From an uncultured Prevotellaceae bacterium (GTDB lineage: Bacteria; Bacteroidota; Bacteroidia; Bacteroidales; Bacteroidaceae), in contig ONFE01000033.1 in NCBI GenBank assembly GCA_900316985.1, positions 1 to 37,403 on the forward strand: a DNA stretch of 37,403 nt, written 5' to 3'. The notes under the pieces are model-generated. The model saw only the letters and a program-made list of their open reading frames with translations. It had not been told where the DNA came from and ran no database searches. This document shows positions 28,287-36,033 of this stretch, piece after piece (within the stretch, counting starts at the first letter, position 1; each line of letters starts with the position of its first letter). The translations under genes and the position numbers were made by a program.

Positions 28287-31200
28287 AGTTCCAGACCGTC
28301 CATTCCTTCCATCATCACGTCGGAGATAATGATGTCGGTCTGCTCCTGTTCCAGCAGCTGGAGGGCCTGCTGTCCGTCGGTGGCCTTCAGGATGTGGTAT
28401 TGCTTGCCCAAGACGGTACCCATATAGGAGAGCAAGTCGCTGTTGTCTTCCACAAGCAATAGCGTCGGGCTGTCTTCATCCAAGATAGCGGAATCCTTCA
28501 GATTGAAACTCTCGCTGTCTCCCTCCATCTCCATCCACACCTCGCCCTGCTGTTTGAGCGGCAACGTGATGGTGATGACCGTACCATGGGGCACATTGTC
28601 ACTCAGCTGAACCTTGCCTCCGAGCATATTCACATAGTCGCCTACGATGAAAAGGCCCAAGCCTGTACTGGCTATATGGCGGTTGAGTTTCTTGTCTTCC
28701 GACATATAAAACTTTTCAAAAACATGAGGCTTGTCAGCCTCTGAGATACCTGCTCCTGTATCCGACACAACCAATTTGGCACTCTCCTCCTCACGGCTGA
28801 TATCAATATGGATGCTACCACCGTCGGGAGTGAACTTAAAGGCGTTGCCGACAAGGTTGAAGAGAATGCGGCCCAGTTTCTCCATATCCAGATCCATCAT
28901 CAGTTGCGGCTCCGTGGTATTTACCGCAAAGTCGATATGGCGCTTGGCGGCTTCTAGCACAAAGGTCTGCGGAAGGTCTTTGACAAAGGCCACCAGATCG
29001 GTATGGGTGAGATGAAGACGCTCACCGTCTTCGCCTAACTTGTGGAAATCAAGTAGTCGGTTCACCATGTCGTAAAGACGGTTGGCATTTTTTGAGACAA
29101 TCTCCAAGACCCCATGGGTCTCCGGGTCCTTCACCGTATGGAGCAGTTCCTCCACGGGCGAAACCACCAGGGAGAGCGGTGTGCGCAGGTCGTGGCTCAC
29201 GTTGGTGAAGAACTGCGTCTTCATTTTCTGAATCTTACGCTCATGTTCGGCCTCCATGGCCAGCTCATAACGATGCATTCGCTCCCGGTTGCGAATTTTG
29301 AGATAGTGCCACAATTGCCATGCCAAAAGCAGGAACAGCAGGACATAGCCCAAGATGGCAGGCCATGAAGCCCACCAAGGACGGGCCACATCGATGGTAA
29401 GGAGGGTGTAGGTCTTGGTCTGTCCGCCATCGAACGACTGTTCGCGCACATATAGTTGATGACTGCCCGAGGGAATATTGTCAAGATTGACCGTACCGTC
29501 TTCCAAGGCTTGCCAAGGGCCATCATCAAGACGGTAACTGTAAACGGCAGAAACCTGTGGGACGAAATCGGCCGGTGCATACTCCAGACGCACATTGTTC
29601 TCATTGTAGGCCAGACGGAGTGTCTTCAGATAAGGCAGGTCGCATTCATAGAGCACACGTCCGTTGAGTTCGGCACCCGGCTGTGCATAGACACCGTTGA
29701 TACGCAGGGAGGTGGCAATGAGACGCGGCGAAAGGGTCTTCTCGCGGCTCATCTGTGCCAACAACTTCGTATCCACCACTTGATAACCGTCGGTGGAACC
29801 AGCCAGCAGACGATGGTCTGACAGCATCGTGATGGCTCTGTCATTGAAGATTCCCTCATTGGAACCCGTCATAGGATAATTGACTACCTCGAAACGGAGG
29901 CTGTCGCTACCCGTGGCCTTCACGCTGACGAAACCTTTATCGGTTGTAAACCACATGGTCTGCTCGTCAGTCGGAACCAGTCCGTAGATGAGATATTTGT
30001 CCATTTCATCGACAGAATAGGCCTTTTTATAATCCACATCATAGATACTTACCGCCGAATGCGGTCGGTAACTCACAGCCCAAACGCGATTATGGTTGTC
30101 GGCGGCAATGGCTTTGGTGCCGTAATTCAAGGAATGACTGCCGAATACGGAGATGGGGAAATGCTGCTCCTTCAGGGTTACCGTGTTGAAAAGGTAGAAG
30201 TTGTCGTTGGTGACATAATAGACGGTATTACCGTGGATAGCCGCATCCATCACCCATTTGGAGTCGGAAGGCAGGTCGAAGGTCTCGCCGGTAGCAGGAT
30301 TGAGGCGCTTGATACCATTTCCCAAGAGCACCACATAGAGCATGCCGTGTGCATCCTCGATAACCTCATAAGTGGAAATACCCTCGAAGAACTTGCGCCC
30401 GTCACTACAGTAGAGGGCATTGTTATAGACACCTGTCCACATTCGTCCGGCAGAATCGAAACTGATGGCCGTCACGGAAGAACCCGGAAAGAGATGCTTG
30501 CGGATGATGCCGGGGGCTGACAAAGCGTAAAGTCCGTTGTCTTCGGTTCCCATCCACCAAGTGCCGTCGGGAGCTTCCGCCATACAGAAGATGTCGTTCA
30601 CCGTGAATTGCGCGTCCTCGCTGATGAGTTGCTGCTTACGAAACCAATTGTCCGTCTGCTTATAGACCGACATACGGTGCTTATGGTAAGCCACCCATAC
30701 ATGGTCGGTGAGGCGGTCATAATAGATGGCATCCACATGGTTGCTGGCCAGACCATTGAGACCGGGGGCTGCTTTTAATGTGTGATAGGTATGCTGCGGA
30801 TCGAAACCGCCGTCGAAAGAGAATACGCCATTGGTGGTGGTGAAGACATTCATTTGGTTGCCTTTCGTGGGCGTGAGTCCTTTGATGGCGCTGTTAAGTT
30901 TGTCGAACATGCTCCATTGGCCGTTTTGTAGACAGCACACACGCTGGCGGTCGGCCACCCAGGTCTGTCCGTTCTCCGTCATCCGGAGGAATATCGACAG
31001 CGAATTAGGGTCAACTGGACAGGTGTTGAGGTATTTCAAAGCCAGCGTCTTCACATCTGCCTGATAAAGCGCATGCTCCGTCAGCACATTGGCCATACCT
31101 CCACCGAAAGCAATGGCAAGAACGGCTCCTGCCTTCGGGGGTATCTGTAGCTGTTTGGTGGTCTGCGCCTTGAAATCACGGACAAAGATCTTGTCTTTCT

Positions 31201-31621
31201 GGAAAATCCATACACGTCCTGTTTCGTCGATGCTAGCCGAAAAATAAGGGTCTACCAGAATGCCCTGCTCCCGCAGATAGTCCTCTGTGTTGATTATCAC
31301 ATGGTTAGTCTGGGGTGTATAGACAAGGTAGGCATTCGACTGCAGATGCAGCCATAGGCGATGGAGATTGTCTTCCTGAATGTTGGTGACAATGTTTTCG
31401 AGGGCCGGGGAGCGCTTATAGAACAACGGACTTTTAGAAGACAACTGGGCATAGGTGAAAAGTCCGTCGGATGTTCCTATCCATACGACGCCTTCCGTAT
31501 CCTTGTAAATTGAGTAAACATTATAGCCACGGGTACTGACATGCTCATAGTGATGCTGTTGCTGTGCTGACACAACAACTGAAAAAAGGACGAAACATAT
31601 AAGGATTCTAAAGCGAATCAT
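28163..31621 (-). CDS. Hybrid two-component system sensor kinase, truncated in its receiver domain
   Basis: About 1152 residues from the ATG at 31621; the frame extends five codons upstream to a TTG. Signal peptide (cut after VVSA), two reg_prop beta-propellers (YSIYKDTEGVVWIGTSDGLF and similar repeats), a Y_Y_Y domain, one membrane segment, then the kinase: H810 in NVSHDLRTPLSL, NLVGNAFKFTPDGG, DTGAGIS and GLGLFIV. The receiver domain begins normally (LLLVEDNSDLL) and has its phospho-acceptor D1101 in IISDVMMEGMDGLEL, but then changes frame near 28287 and ends in about 30 unrelated residues. Such regulators usually switch on a glycan-utilisation locus in response to a periplasmic sugar; here no SusC/SusD pair is adjacent. 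Confidence 0.9.
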   Translation of the reverse strand: MIRFRILICFVLFSVVVSAQQQHHYEHVSTRGYNVYSIYKDTEGVVWIGTSDGLFTYAQLSSKSPLFYKRSPALENIVTNIQEDNLHRLWLHLQSNAYLVYTPQTNHVIINTEDYLREQGILVDPYFSASIDETGRVWIFQKDKIFVRDFKAQTTKQLQIPPKAGAVLAIAFGGGMANVLTEHALYQADVKTLALKYLNTCPVDPNSLSIFLRMTENGQTWVADRQRVCCLQNGQWSMFDKLNSAIKGLTPTKGNQMNVFTTTNGVFSFDGGFDPQHTYHTLKAAPGLNGLASNHVDAIYYDRLTDHVWVAYHKHRMSVYKQTDNWFRKQQLISEDAQFTVNDIFCMAEAPDGTWWMGTEDNGLYALSAPGIIRKHLFPGSSVTAISFDSAGRMWTGVYNNALYCSDGRKFFEGISTYEVIEDAHGMLYVVLLGNGIKRLNPATGETFDLPSDSKWVMDAAIHGNTVYYVTNDNFYLFNTVTLKEQHFPISVFGSHSLNYGTKAIAADNHNRVWAVSYRPHSAVSIYDVDYKKAYSVDEMDKYLIYGLVPTDEQTMWFTTDKGFVSVKATGSDSLRFEVVNYPMTGSNEGIFNDRAITMLSDHRLLAGSTDGYQVVDTKLLAQMSREKTLSPRLIATSLRINGVYAQPGAELNGRVLYECDLPYLKTLRLAYNENNVRLEYAPADFVPQVSAVYSYRLDDGPWQALEDGTVNLDNIPSGSHQLYVREQSFDGGQTKTYTLLTIDVARPWWASWPAILGYVLLFLLLAWQLWHYLKIRNRERMHRYELAMEAEHERKIQKMKTQFFTNVSHDLRTPLSLVVSPVEELLHTVKDPETHGVLEIVSKNANRLYDMVNRLLDFHKLGEDGERLHLTHTDLVAFVKDLPQTFVLEAAKRHIDFAVNTTEPQLMMDLDMEKLGRILFNLVGNAFKFTPDGGSIHIDISREEESAKLVVSDTGAGISEADKPHVFEKFYMSEDKKLNRHIASTGLGLFIVGDYVNMLGGKVQLSDNVPHGTVITITLPLKQQGEVWMEMEGDSESFNLKDSAILDEDSPTLLLVEDNSDLLSYMGTVLGKQYHILKATDGQQALQLLEQEQTDIIISDVMMEGMDGLELSCSQPRHLQKMNSRDCAWVPTIISPNPSTWMCSASASFMC

Positions 31622-31667
31622 GGCTAGTTTCTTCAATCACTATCGAGTTAAAAAGTTTTCTCGGGCA

Positions 31668-31698
31668 CAAAAATAGAATATATTTTCCATAAAAACAA
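31668..31698 (-). promoter_or_regulatory. Promoter of the hybrid regulator: TTG-N20-TATTTTTG
   Basis: Minus strand TTG (31696-31698) and TATTTTTG (31668-31675), 46 bp before the ATG. The 90-bp space to the opposite -7 box makes this a divergent promoter region. Confidence 0.75.
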
Positions 31699-31761
31699 GC
31701 GTTAAAGGCTCTTTTTCTCACATAAATCCACCCTGAACTCTGATATTGAATTATTTTTTTG

Positions 31762-31769
31762 TACTTTTG
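31762..31769 (+). promoter_or_regulatory. -7 box TACTTTTG for the DUF2851 gene
   Basis: The box ends 24 bp before the ATG at 31794. This decides the start: the frame is open upstream to 31746, but that part would overlap the promoter. The -33 element is poor. Confidence 0.65.
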
Positions 31770-31793
31770 TGGCATCTTCAAACAGATGACTCC

Positions 31794-33089
31794 ATGGAAC
31801 TACTATTACACTATTGCTGGAAACACAAGTTGTTTCCACTCAAGGAACTACAGACGACCGACGGACAAGAAGTGGAAGTGATAGACCCCGGACTGCATAA
31901 CCGACATGCCGGGCCCGACTTCTTCAATGCCAAAGTGAAAATCAACGGCACGCTTTGGGTGGGTAACGTGGAGATTCACCAGCGTTCGGGCGACTGGTAT
32001 CTGCATGGACATGACCAAGACCCGGCTTACGATAACGTGGTGCTGCATGTGGCAGCTGTCATCGACCGAGACGTGAAGACGGCTGCGGGCAACTATCTGC
32101 CACAAATGCAACTCGACGTGCCGGCAACGGTTAAGGAGCATTATGAAGAACTGCTCCGTGAGGATCAGTATCCACCTTGTTACCGGATTATCCCCGAACT
32201 GACACGACTGACGGTGCATTCATGGATGAGTGCCCTGCAAACGGAACGACTGGAACAGAAGACGGAGGCCATCCGCGAACGGGTGAAACGCTGTGAAGGT
32301 TCTTGGGAGGCCGGCTATTTCGTCACGCTGGCCCGCAACTACGGCTTCGGCGTAAACGGTGAAGCCTTCGAACAATGGGCTTATCATATTCCATTAGGAA
32401 GTGTGGCCCATCATCGCGATGACCTTTTCCAGATAGAAGCCATCTTCATGGGACAGGCGGGACTGCTGGAAGTCAGTCAGATTCCGGAGCAATACCAGCG
32501 GGATGCCCTCAATGAAGGTTACTTCTCACGATTGCGCAATGAATACCTGTACTTGCAACATAAGTTCCACCTGGAACCGATGGACCCCACCATCTGGCGC
32601 TTTCTTCGCCTGCGCCCTCAGAACTTCCCTCATATCCGCCTCTCCCAACTAGCCCAACTCTATTATAACCGACAGGCAGGACTCAGTCAGTTGCTGGAAT
32701 GCAAAAGTATCGAAGAACTGGAAGAGGTGCTGAAGACAAACGTCACACCCTATTGGGAGACGCACTACACCTTCGGTTCTACCTCTTGCAAGACACAGAA
32801 GAACCTTTCGAAAGCGTCTTTGAATCTGCTGATGATCAATACAGCCATCCCAATGCTCTTTGCATACGGACGGCATCATTCCAAGGAGGAACTCTGCGAC
32901 AGGGCTTTCGACTTGCTGGAACGACTGAAGGCCGAGAACAACCATATTACGAGGATGTGGCAACAATGCGGCCTGCACATCGAGAGTGCCGGTGACAGCC
33001 AGGCACTCATCCAACTCAAGAAGGAATACTGCGACCGCAAGGATTGTCTGCGCTGCCGATTCGGATATGAATATTTAAAGAAAAAGTAA
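31794..33089 (+). CDS. DUF2851 family protein
   Basis: 431 residues from the ATG at 31794 (MELLLHYCWKHKLFPLKELQ). The family signature GLHNRHAGPDFFNAKVKING follows, then VGNVEIHQRSGDWYLHGHD and YDNVVLHV, an arrangement of Asp, Glu and His resembling PD-(D/E)XK nuclease-like folds. The C-terminus has two cysteine pairs (C..KDCLRCRFGYEYLK). The family is widespread in Bacteroidetes next to housekeeping genes and has no proven function. It is transcribed away from the hybrid regulator and followed by a separately promoted thioesterase. Confidence 0.85.
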   Translation: MELLLHYCWKHKLFPLKELQTTDGQEVEVIDPGLHNRHAGPDFFNAKVKINGTLWVGNVEIHQRSGDWYLHGHDQDPAYDNVVLHVAAVIDRDVKTAAGNYLPQMQLDVPATVKEHYEELLREDQYPPCYRIIPELTRLTVHSWMSALQTERLEQKTEAIRERVKRCEGSWEAGYFVTLARNYGFGVNGEAFEQWAYHIPLGSVAHHRDDLFQIEAIFMGQAGLLEVSQIPEQYQRDALNEGYFSRLRNEYLYLQHKFHLEPMDPTIWRFLRLRPQNFPHIRLSQLAQLYYNRQAGLSQLLECKSIEELEEVLKTNVTPYWETHYTFGSTSCKTQKNLSKASLNLLMINTAIPMLFAYGRHHSKEELCDRAFDLLERLKAENNHITRMWQQCGLHIESAGDSQALIQLKKEYCDRKDCLRCRFGYEYLKKK

Positions 33090-33139
33090 TAGGGTAAAAA
33101 AGAAAGGGCAAAAGACTTCGCCATTCCATAGTTTTTTTG

Positions 33140-33147
33140 TAGTTTTG
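33140..33147 (+). promoter_or_regulatory. -7 box TAGTTTTG for the thioesterase gene
   Basis: TAGTTTTGC matches TAnnTTTG 35 bp before the ATG at 33183. No TTTG stands at the usual -33 distance (TTCG at 33117-33120 is the nearest). Confidence 0.6.
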
Positions 33148-33182
33148 CGCTCTGATGAACAAACTAAGTCAACAATAATCAT

Positions 33183-33581
33183 ATGAGTAAGATCTTTGAA
33201 ACCCGCATGGAGGTACGCGACTATGAGTGCGATATCGAGGGAATCGTGAACAATGCCAACTACCTCCACTATATGGAGCACACACGCCATCTCTTCCTGA
33301 AAGCATGCGGACTGAGTTTTGCGGAGATGCACCGTAAGGGCGTCGATGCCGTGGTGCATCGCATCGATATCACCTATAAGATTCCCCTGCAATGCGATGA
33401 TGAATTCATCTCGCGTCTTCATATCGCCAAGGGGATGCTTCGCTATGTGTTTTATCAGGACATCCTGCGTGCCAGCGACATGAAGCTTTGCACTAGAGCC
33501 AAGGTGGAACTGGTTTGCCTCGTCAACGGAATACTCTCCGACAGCGAGGATTACGACCGTGCGTTTGCGGAGTGGCTATAG
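33183..33581 (+). CDS. Acyl-CoA thioesterase, 4HBT hot-dog fold
   Basis: 132 residues, standard for the YbgC/FadM-type 4-hydroxybenzoyl-CoA thioesterase group. The active-site segment is YECDIEGIVNNANYLHYMEH, with the catalytic Asp in ECD before GIVNNANY. TYKIPLQCDDEF and the terminal strands complete the hot-dog fold. The substrate is not readable. Followed by a palindromic repeat and a CACCCA-type run before dprA. Confidence 0.88.
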   Translation: MSKIFETRMEVRDYECDIEGIVNNANYLHYMEHTRHLFLKACGLSFAEMHRKGVDAVVHRIDITYKIPLQCDDEFISRLHIAKGMLRYVFYQDILRASDMKLCTRAKVELVCLVNGILSDSEDYDRAFAEWL

Positions 33582-33585
33582 GATA

Positions 33586-33615
33586 CCCACCCCTACCCTC
33601 CCTAAGGGAGGGAGT
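33586..33615 (-). repeat. Palindromic element, copy I (intergenic)
   Basis: ACCCACCCCTACCCTCCC-TAA-GGGAGGGAG, four bases after the thioesterase stop codon. Its orientation is that of the copy in the tRNA-dihydrouridine synthase gene. Confidence 0.85.
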
Positions 33616-33650
33616 AAAATGTGTCCTCGGGAGACAGGTATTCACCAATA

Positions 33651-33675
33651 TCTAACACCCAACACCTAACACCTA
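33651..33675. repeat. CACCTAACACCCAACACC-type run before dprA
   Basis: TCTAACACCCAACACCTAAC followed by ACCTA, a 7-8 bp unit repeated three times, ending seven bases before the dprA start. It is the same family as the runs in GH78 and at the end of the tRNA-dihydrouridine synthase gene. Confidence 0.75.
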
Positions 33676-33681
33676 TAGAAT

Positions 33682-34809
33682 ATGAACGAAAAGGAAATAC
33701 TCTACACTCTGGCGCTGACGCGCATCAACTACTTCAACCTGGCAGGAATCCGCCAACTCTATGAAGCGGCAGGATCCGCCACGGCCATTGTGGAGAACCT
33801 CAACAATATCCGCGACATCGTTCCTGATGTAGCTCCGAAAATGCTGGAAGGACTTCGCGACATCAACATCGTGATGCCACGTGCTGAAGCCGAACTACGC
33901 TATTGCCAACAGTACGACATACAAATACTGGCCCTCAATGACCCGCACTACCCTTCCCGACTCCGTGAATGCGACGATGCACCGATACTTTTATTCTATA
34001 AAGGAACGGCAGACCTCAACCAGCAACGGGTCATCAACATGGTGGGCACCCGTCATTGCACGGCCTATGGACAGGATCTGGTGCAGCGTTTCATGGAAGA
34101 ACTGAAGCAACTGAGTCCCCAAGTACTCATCATCAGCGGTCTGGCTTACGGCATTGACATCTGTGCCCATCGCAACGCCCTCCGGCAAGGCTATGAGACG
34201 GTAGGTGTGCTGGCCCACGGACTCGATGACCTTTATCCATCGCGCCATCGTGAAACAGCCAATCAAATGGTCTGTCAAGGTGGACTGCTGACAGAGCATT
34301 TCACGAATACCAATGCAGACAAGATTAACTTTGTACGCAGAAACCGTATTGTAGCAGGTATGTCGGATGCCTGTATCGTGGTGGAAAGTGCGGCTAAAGG
34401 CGGCAGTCTGATTACGGCCCGGCTCTCACGCGACTATAATCGGGATACCTTTGCCTTCCCAGGCTCTGTAGGTGCTCCCTATAGTGAAGGCTGCAACCAC
34501 CTCATCCGAGACAATCAGGCGGGCCTCATCACATCAGCCGAAGATTTCGTAAAGGCGATGGGCTGGCAGGACGACGCCACGCTGATAACTGCCCAGCAAC
34601 AAGGCATCGAACGCCAACTCTTCCCCCAACTCAATGAGACGGAGACACGCATTGTGGCTGCCTTGCAAAAGCAGAACGACCAGCAGATTAACCTCCTCAG
34701 CGTACGTACCGATCTCCCCATCTCGAAACTCACCTCCACCCTCTTTGAACTGGAGATGAAAGGGGTGGTTAAAACCCTCGCAGGAGGTATCTATCATTTA
34801 TTAAATTAA
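33682..34809 (+). CDS. dprA: DNA-processing protein A (transformation-associated)
   Basis: 375 residues, normal length. An N-terminal helical (SAM/HhH-like) part precedes the Rossmann-like DNA-binding core: ISGLAYGIDICAHRNAL, GVLAHGLDDLYPSRHRE, NFVRRNRIVAGMSDACIVVE and GGSLITARLSRDYNRDTFAF followed by PGSVG. A winged-helix domain (LPISKLTSTLFELEMKGVVK) ends it. DprA loads RecA onto incoming single-stranded DNA in natural transformation. dusB follows after 55 bp. Confidence 0.95.
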   Translation: MNEKEILYTLALTRINYFNLAGIRQLYEAAGSATAIVENLNNIRDIVPDVAPKMLEGLRDINIVMPRAEAELRYCQQYDIQILALNDPHYPSRLRECDDAPILLFYKGTADLNQQRVINMVGTRHCTAYGQDLVQRFMEELKQLSPQVLIISGLAYGIDICAHRNALRQGYETVGVLAHGLDDLYPSRHRETANQMVCQGGLLTEHFTNTNADKINFVRRNRIVAGMSDACIVVESAAKGGSLITARLSRDYNRDTFAFPGSVGAPYSEGCNHLIRDNQAGLITSAEDFVKAMGWQDDATLITAQQQGIERQLFPQLNETETRIVAALQKQNDQQINLLSVRTDLPISKLTSTLFELEMKGVVKTLAGGIYHLLN

Positions 34810-34818
34810 TGGCTAGAG

Positions 34819-34852
34819 ATCTAGATATTCTTGAAATACAAGAATCCTAGAT
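34819..34852. repeat. CTAG-type hairpin between dprA and the tRNA-dihydrouridine synthase
   Basis: ATCTAGATATTCTTG and CAAGAATCCTAGAT pair with one bulge around AAATA. The right arm (AGAATCCTAG) is the complement of the CTAGGATTCT motif repeated in the DUF5703 signal peptide. No T-tract follows, so it is not a clear terminator. Confidence 0.65.
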
Positions 34853-34864
34853 TATCAGGTAATC

Positions 34865-35902
34865 ATGAAAATAGGAAATATAGAATTTGAACCGCAACCG
34901 CTTTTCCTTGCTCCAATGGAGGATGTGACAGACATCGGCTTTCGGAAACTATGCAAACGCTTCGGAGCCTCGATGGTCTATACCGAATTTGTTTCGGCAG
35001 AAGCATTGGTGCGCTCGGTGAAATCTACCGTCAGCAAACTCACCATCGCTGATGAGGAAAGACCCGTAGGCATTCAGATTTACGGGCGTGATGTGCCGCA
35101 GATGGTGGAAGCCGCCCGTATTGTGGAAGCCGAAGCCCACCCCGACGTGATTGACTTGAACTTCGGTTGTCCAGTGAAGAAAGTGGCCGGCAAAGGGGCC
35201 GGGGCCGGTATGCTACAAAAACCTGAACTGCTTCTGGAGATTACCCGCGAAGTGGTGAAGGCCGTCAATACGCCCGTTACTGTGAAAACCCGTTTGGGAT
35301 GGAATCAGGAACAACTCATCATCACCACACTGGCCGAACAACTGCAGGACTGTGGCATTCAGGCGCTCACCATCCACGGGCGCACCCGCAGTCAGATGTA
35401 TACCGGACAGGCCGACTGGACGCTCATCGGGGAAGTGAAACGTAATCCCCGCATCCATATCCCGATTATCGGAAACGGCGACATCACCACACCCGAAGAA
35501 GCCCGGTTAGCCTTTGAGCGCTATGGTGTGGATGCCGTGATGATAGGCCGTGCTACCTTCGGACGACCTTGGATATTTAAGGAAATCAGGGAGGGCCTCT
35601 CCCCAACCCTCCCCAAAGGGGAGGGAGTTCTCACATTGGATGATAAAATTGATATCCTGAAAGAACAACTCCAAATCAATCTCGCACATATAAATAAGGA
35701 ACGCGGGGATGACGATCCGCGCAACGAATTGCGCGCCATTCTCCATACCCGCCGCCATCTGGCTGCCTCACCAATCTTCAAGGGAATCCCCAATTTCCGC
35801 CAGATGCGCATCCAGATGCTACGTGCCGAAACCATCAGCGAACTCAACGACCTTTTGGAACAATGCCGTGAACTGCTGAAGGATTCGGGTGTTGGGTGTT
35901 AG
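34865..35902 (+). CDS. dusB: tRNA-dihydrouridine synthase (DusB-like)
   Basis: 345 residues. TIM-barrel FMN enzyme: LAPMEDVTDIGFRKLCKRFG, then QIYGRDVPQM, DLNFGCPVKKVAGKGAGAGM with catalytic C102, TVKTRLGW, LTIHGRTRSQMYTGQADW, IIGNGDITTPEEA and VMIGRATFGRPW. The C-terminal helical domain has the HTRRHLAASPIFKGIPNFR stretch that contacts tRNA. It reduces uridine in the D-loop. Residues 244-255 (GLSPTLPKGEGV) are an in-frame palindromic repeat at the junction between barrel and helical domain, where related proteins have a loop of variable length. The C-terminal residues GVGC and the stop are encoded by a GGTGTTGG-type repeat, so the native end was probably different. Confidence 0.93.
   Translation: MKIGNIEFEPQPLFLAPMEDVTDIGFRKLCKRFGASMVYTEFVSAEALVRSVKSTVSKLTIADEERPVGIQIYGRDVPQMVEAARIVEAEAHPDVIDLNFGCPVKKVAGKGAGAGMLQKPELLLEITREVVKAVNTPVTVKTRLGWNQEQLIITTLAEQLQDCGIQALTIHGRTRSQMYTGQADWTLIGEVKRNPRIHIPIIGNGDITTPEEARLAFERYGVDAVMIGRATFGRPWIFKEIREGLSPTLPKGEGVLTLDDKIDILKEQLQINLAHINKERGDDDPRNELRAILHTRRHLAASPIFKGIPNFRQMRIQMLRAETISELNDLLEQCRELLKDSGVGC
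35594..35629 (+). repeat. In-frame palindromic element, copy J (dusB)
   Basis: GGCCTCTCCCCAACCCTCCCC-AAA-GGGGAGGGAGTT reads GLSPTLPKGEGV. Its 15-17 bp core is identical to copy F in wbqC, on the other strand relative to the gene. Confidence 0.9.
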
Positions 35903-35921
35903 GTGTTGGGTGATGGTGGTT
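35886..35921. repeat. GGTGTTGG-type run across the dusB stop codon
   Basis: CGGGTGTTGGGTGTTAGGTG, then TTGGGTGATGGTGG; the TAG stop of dusB lies inside it (GGTGTTAGG). It is the reverse-complement form of the CACCCA-type runs at 14782 and 33651. Confidence 0.8.
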
Positions 35922-35942
35922 AGAAGTTTCTTTTCGCTGAAT

Positions 35943-35990
35943 AAATGAGCCGGTTCGTTGAATGTTTTTCACGAGCCGGCTCATTTTGTC
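35943..35990 (+). terminator. Strong hairpin downstream of dusB, adjoining the lipoprotein promoter
   Basis: AAATGAGCCGGTTCGT (35943-35958) and ACGAGCCGGCTCATTT (35971-35986) form a 16-bp stem with one G-U pair and a 12-nt loop, then a short T-rich stretch. It should end the dusB transcript. Its right arm ends four bases before the next -7 box, so it covers the -33 region. Confidence 0.75.
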
Positions 35991-35998
35991 TACTTTTG
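35991..35998 (+). promoter_or_regulatory. -7 box TACTTTTG for the lipoprotein gene
   Basis: TACTTTTGC matches TAnnTTTG, 35 bp before the ATG at 36034. No good -33 TTTG is found; that region is the palindrome of the dusB terminator. Confidence 0.65.
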
Positions 35999-36033
35999 CA
36001 ACAGCAAATCAAAATATGAATGCATAAAACGTA

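Noticed and set aside
31746-31793. Extended N-terminus of DUF2851 from 31746
   Set aside because: The extra 16 codons cover the -7 box TACTTTTG; the conserved start is the ATG at 31794.
33090-33139. Small RNA or terminator between DUF2851 and the thioesterase
   Set aside because: A purine-rich stretch and a T-run are present but no stem of useful length could be drawn.
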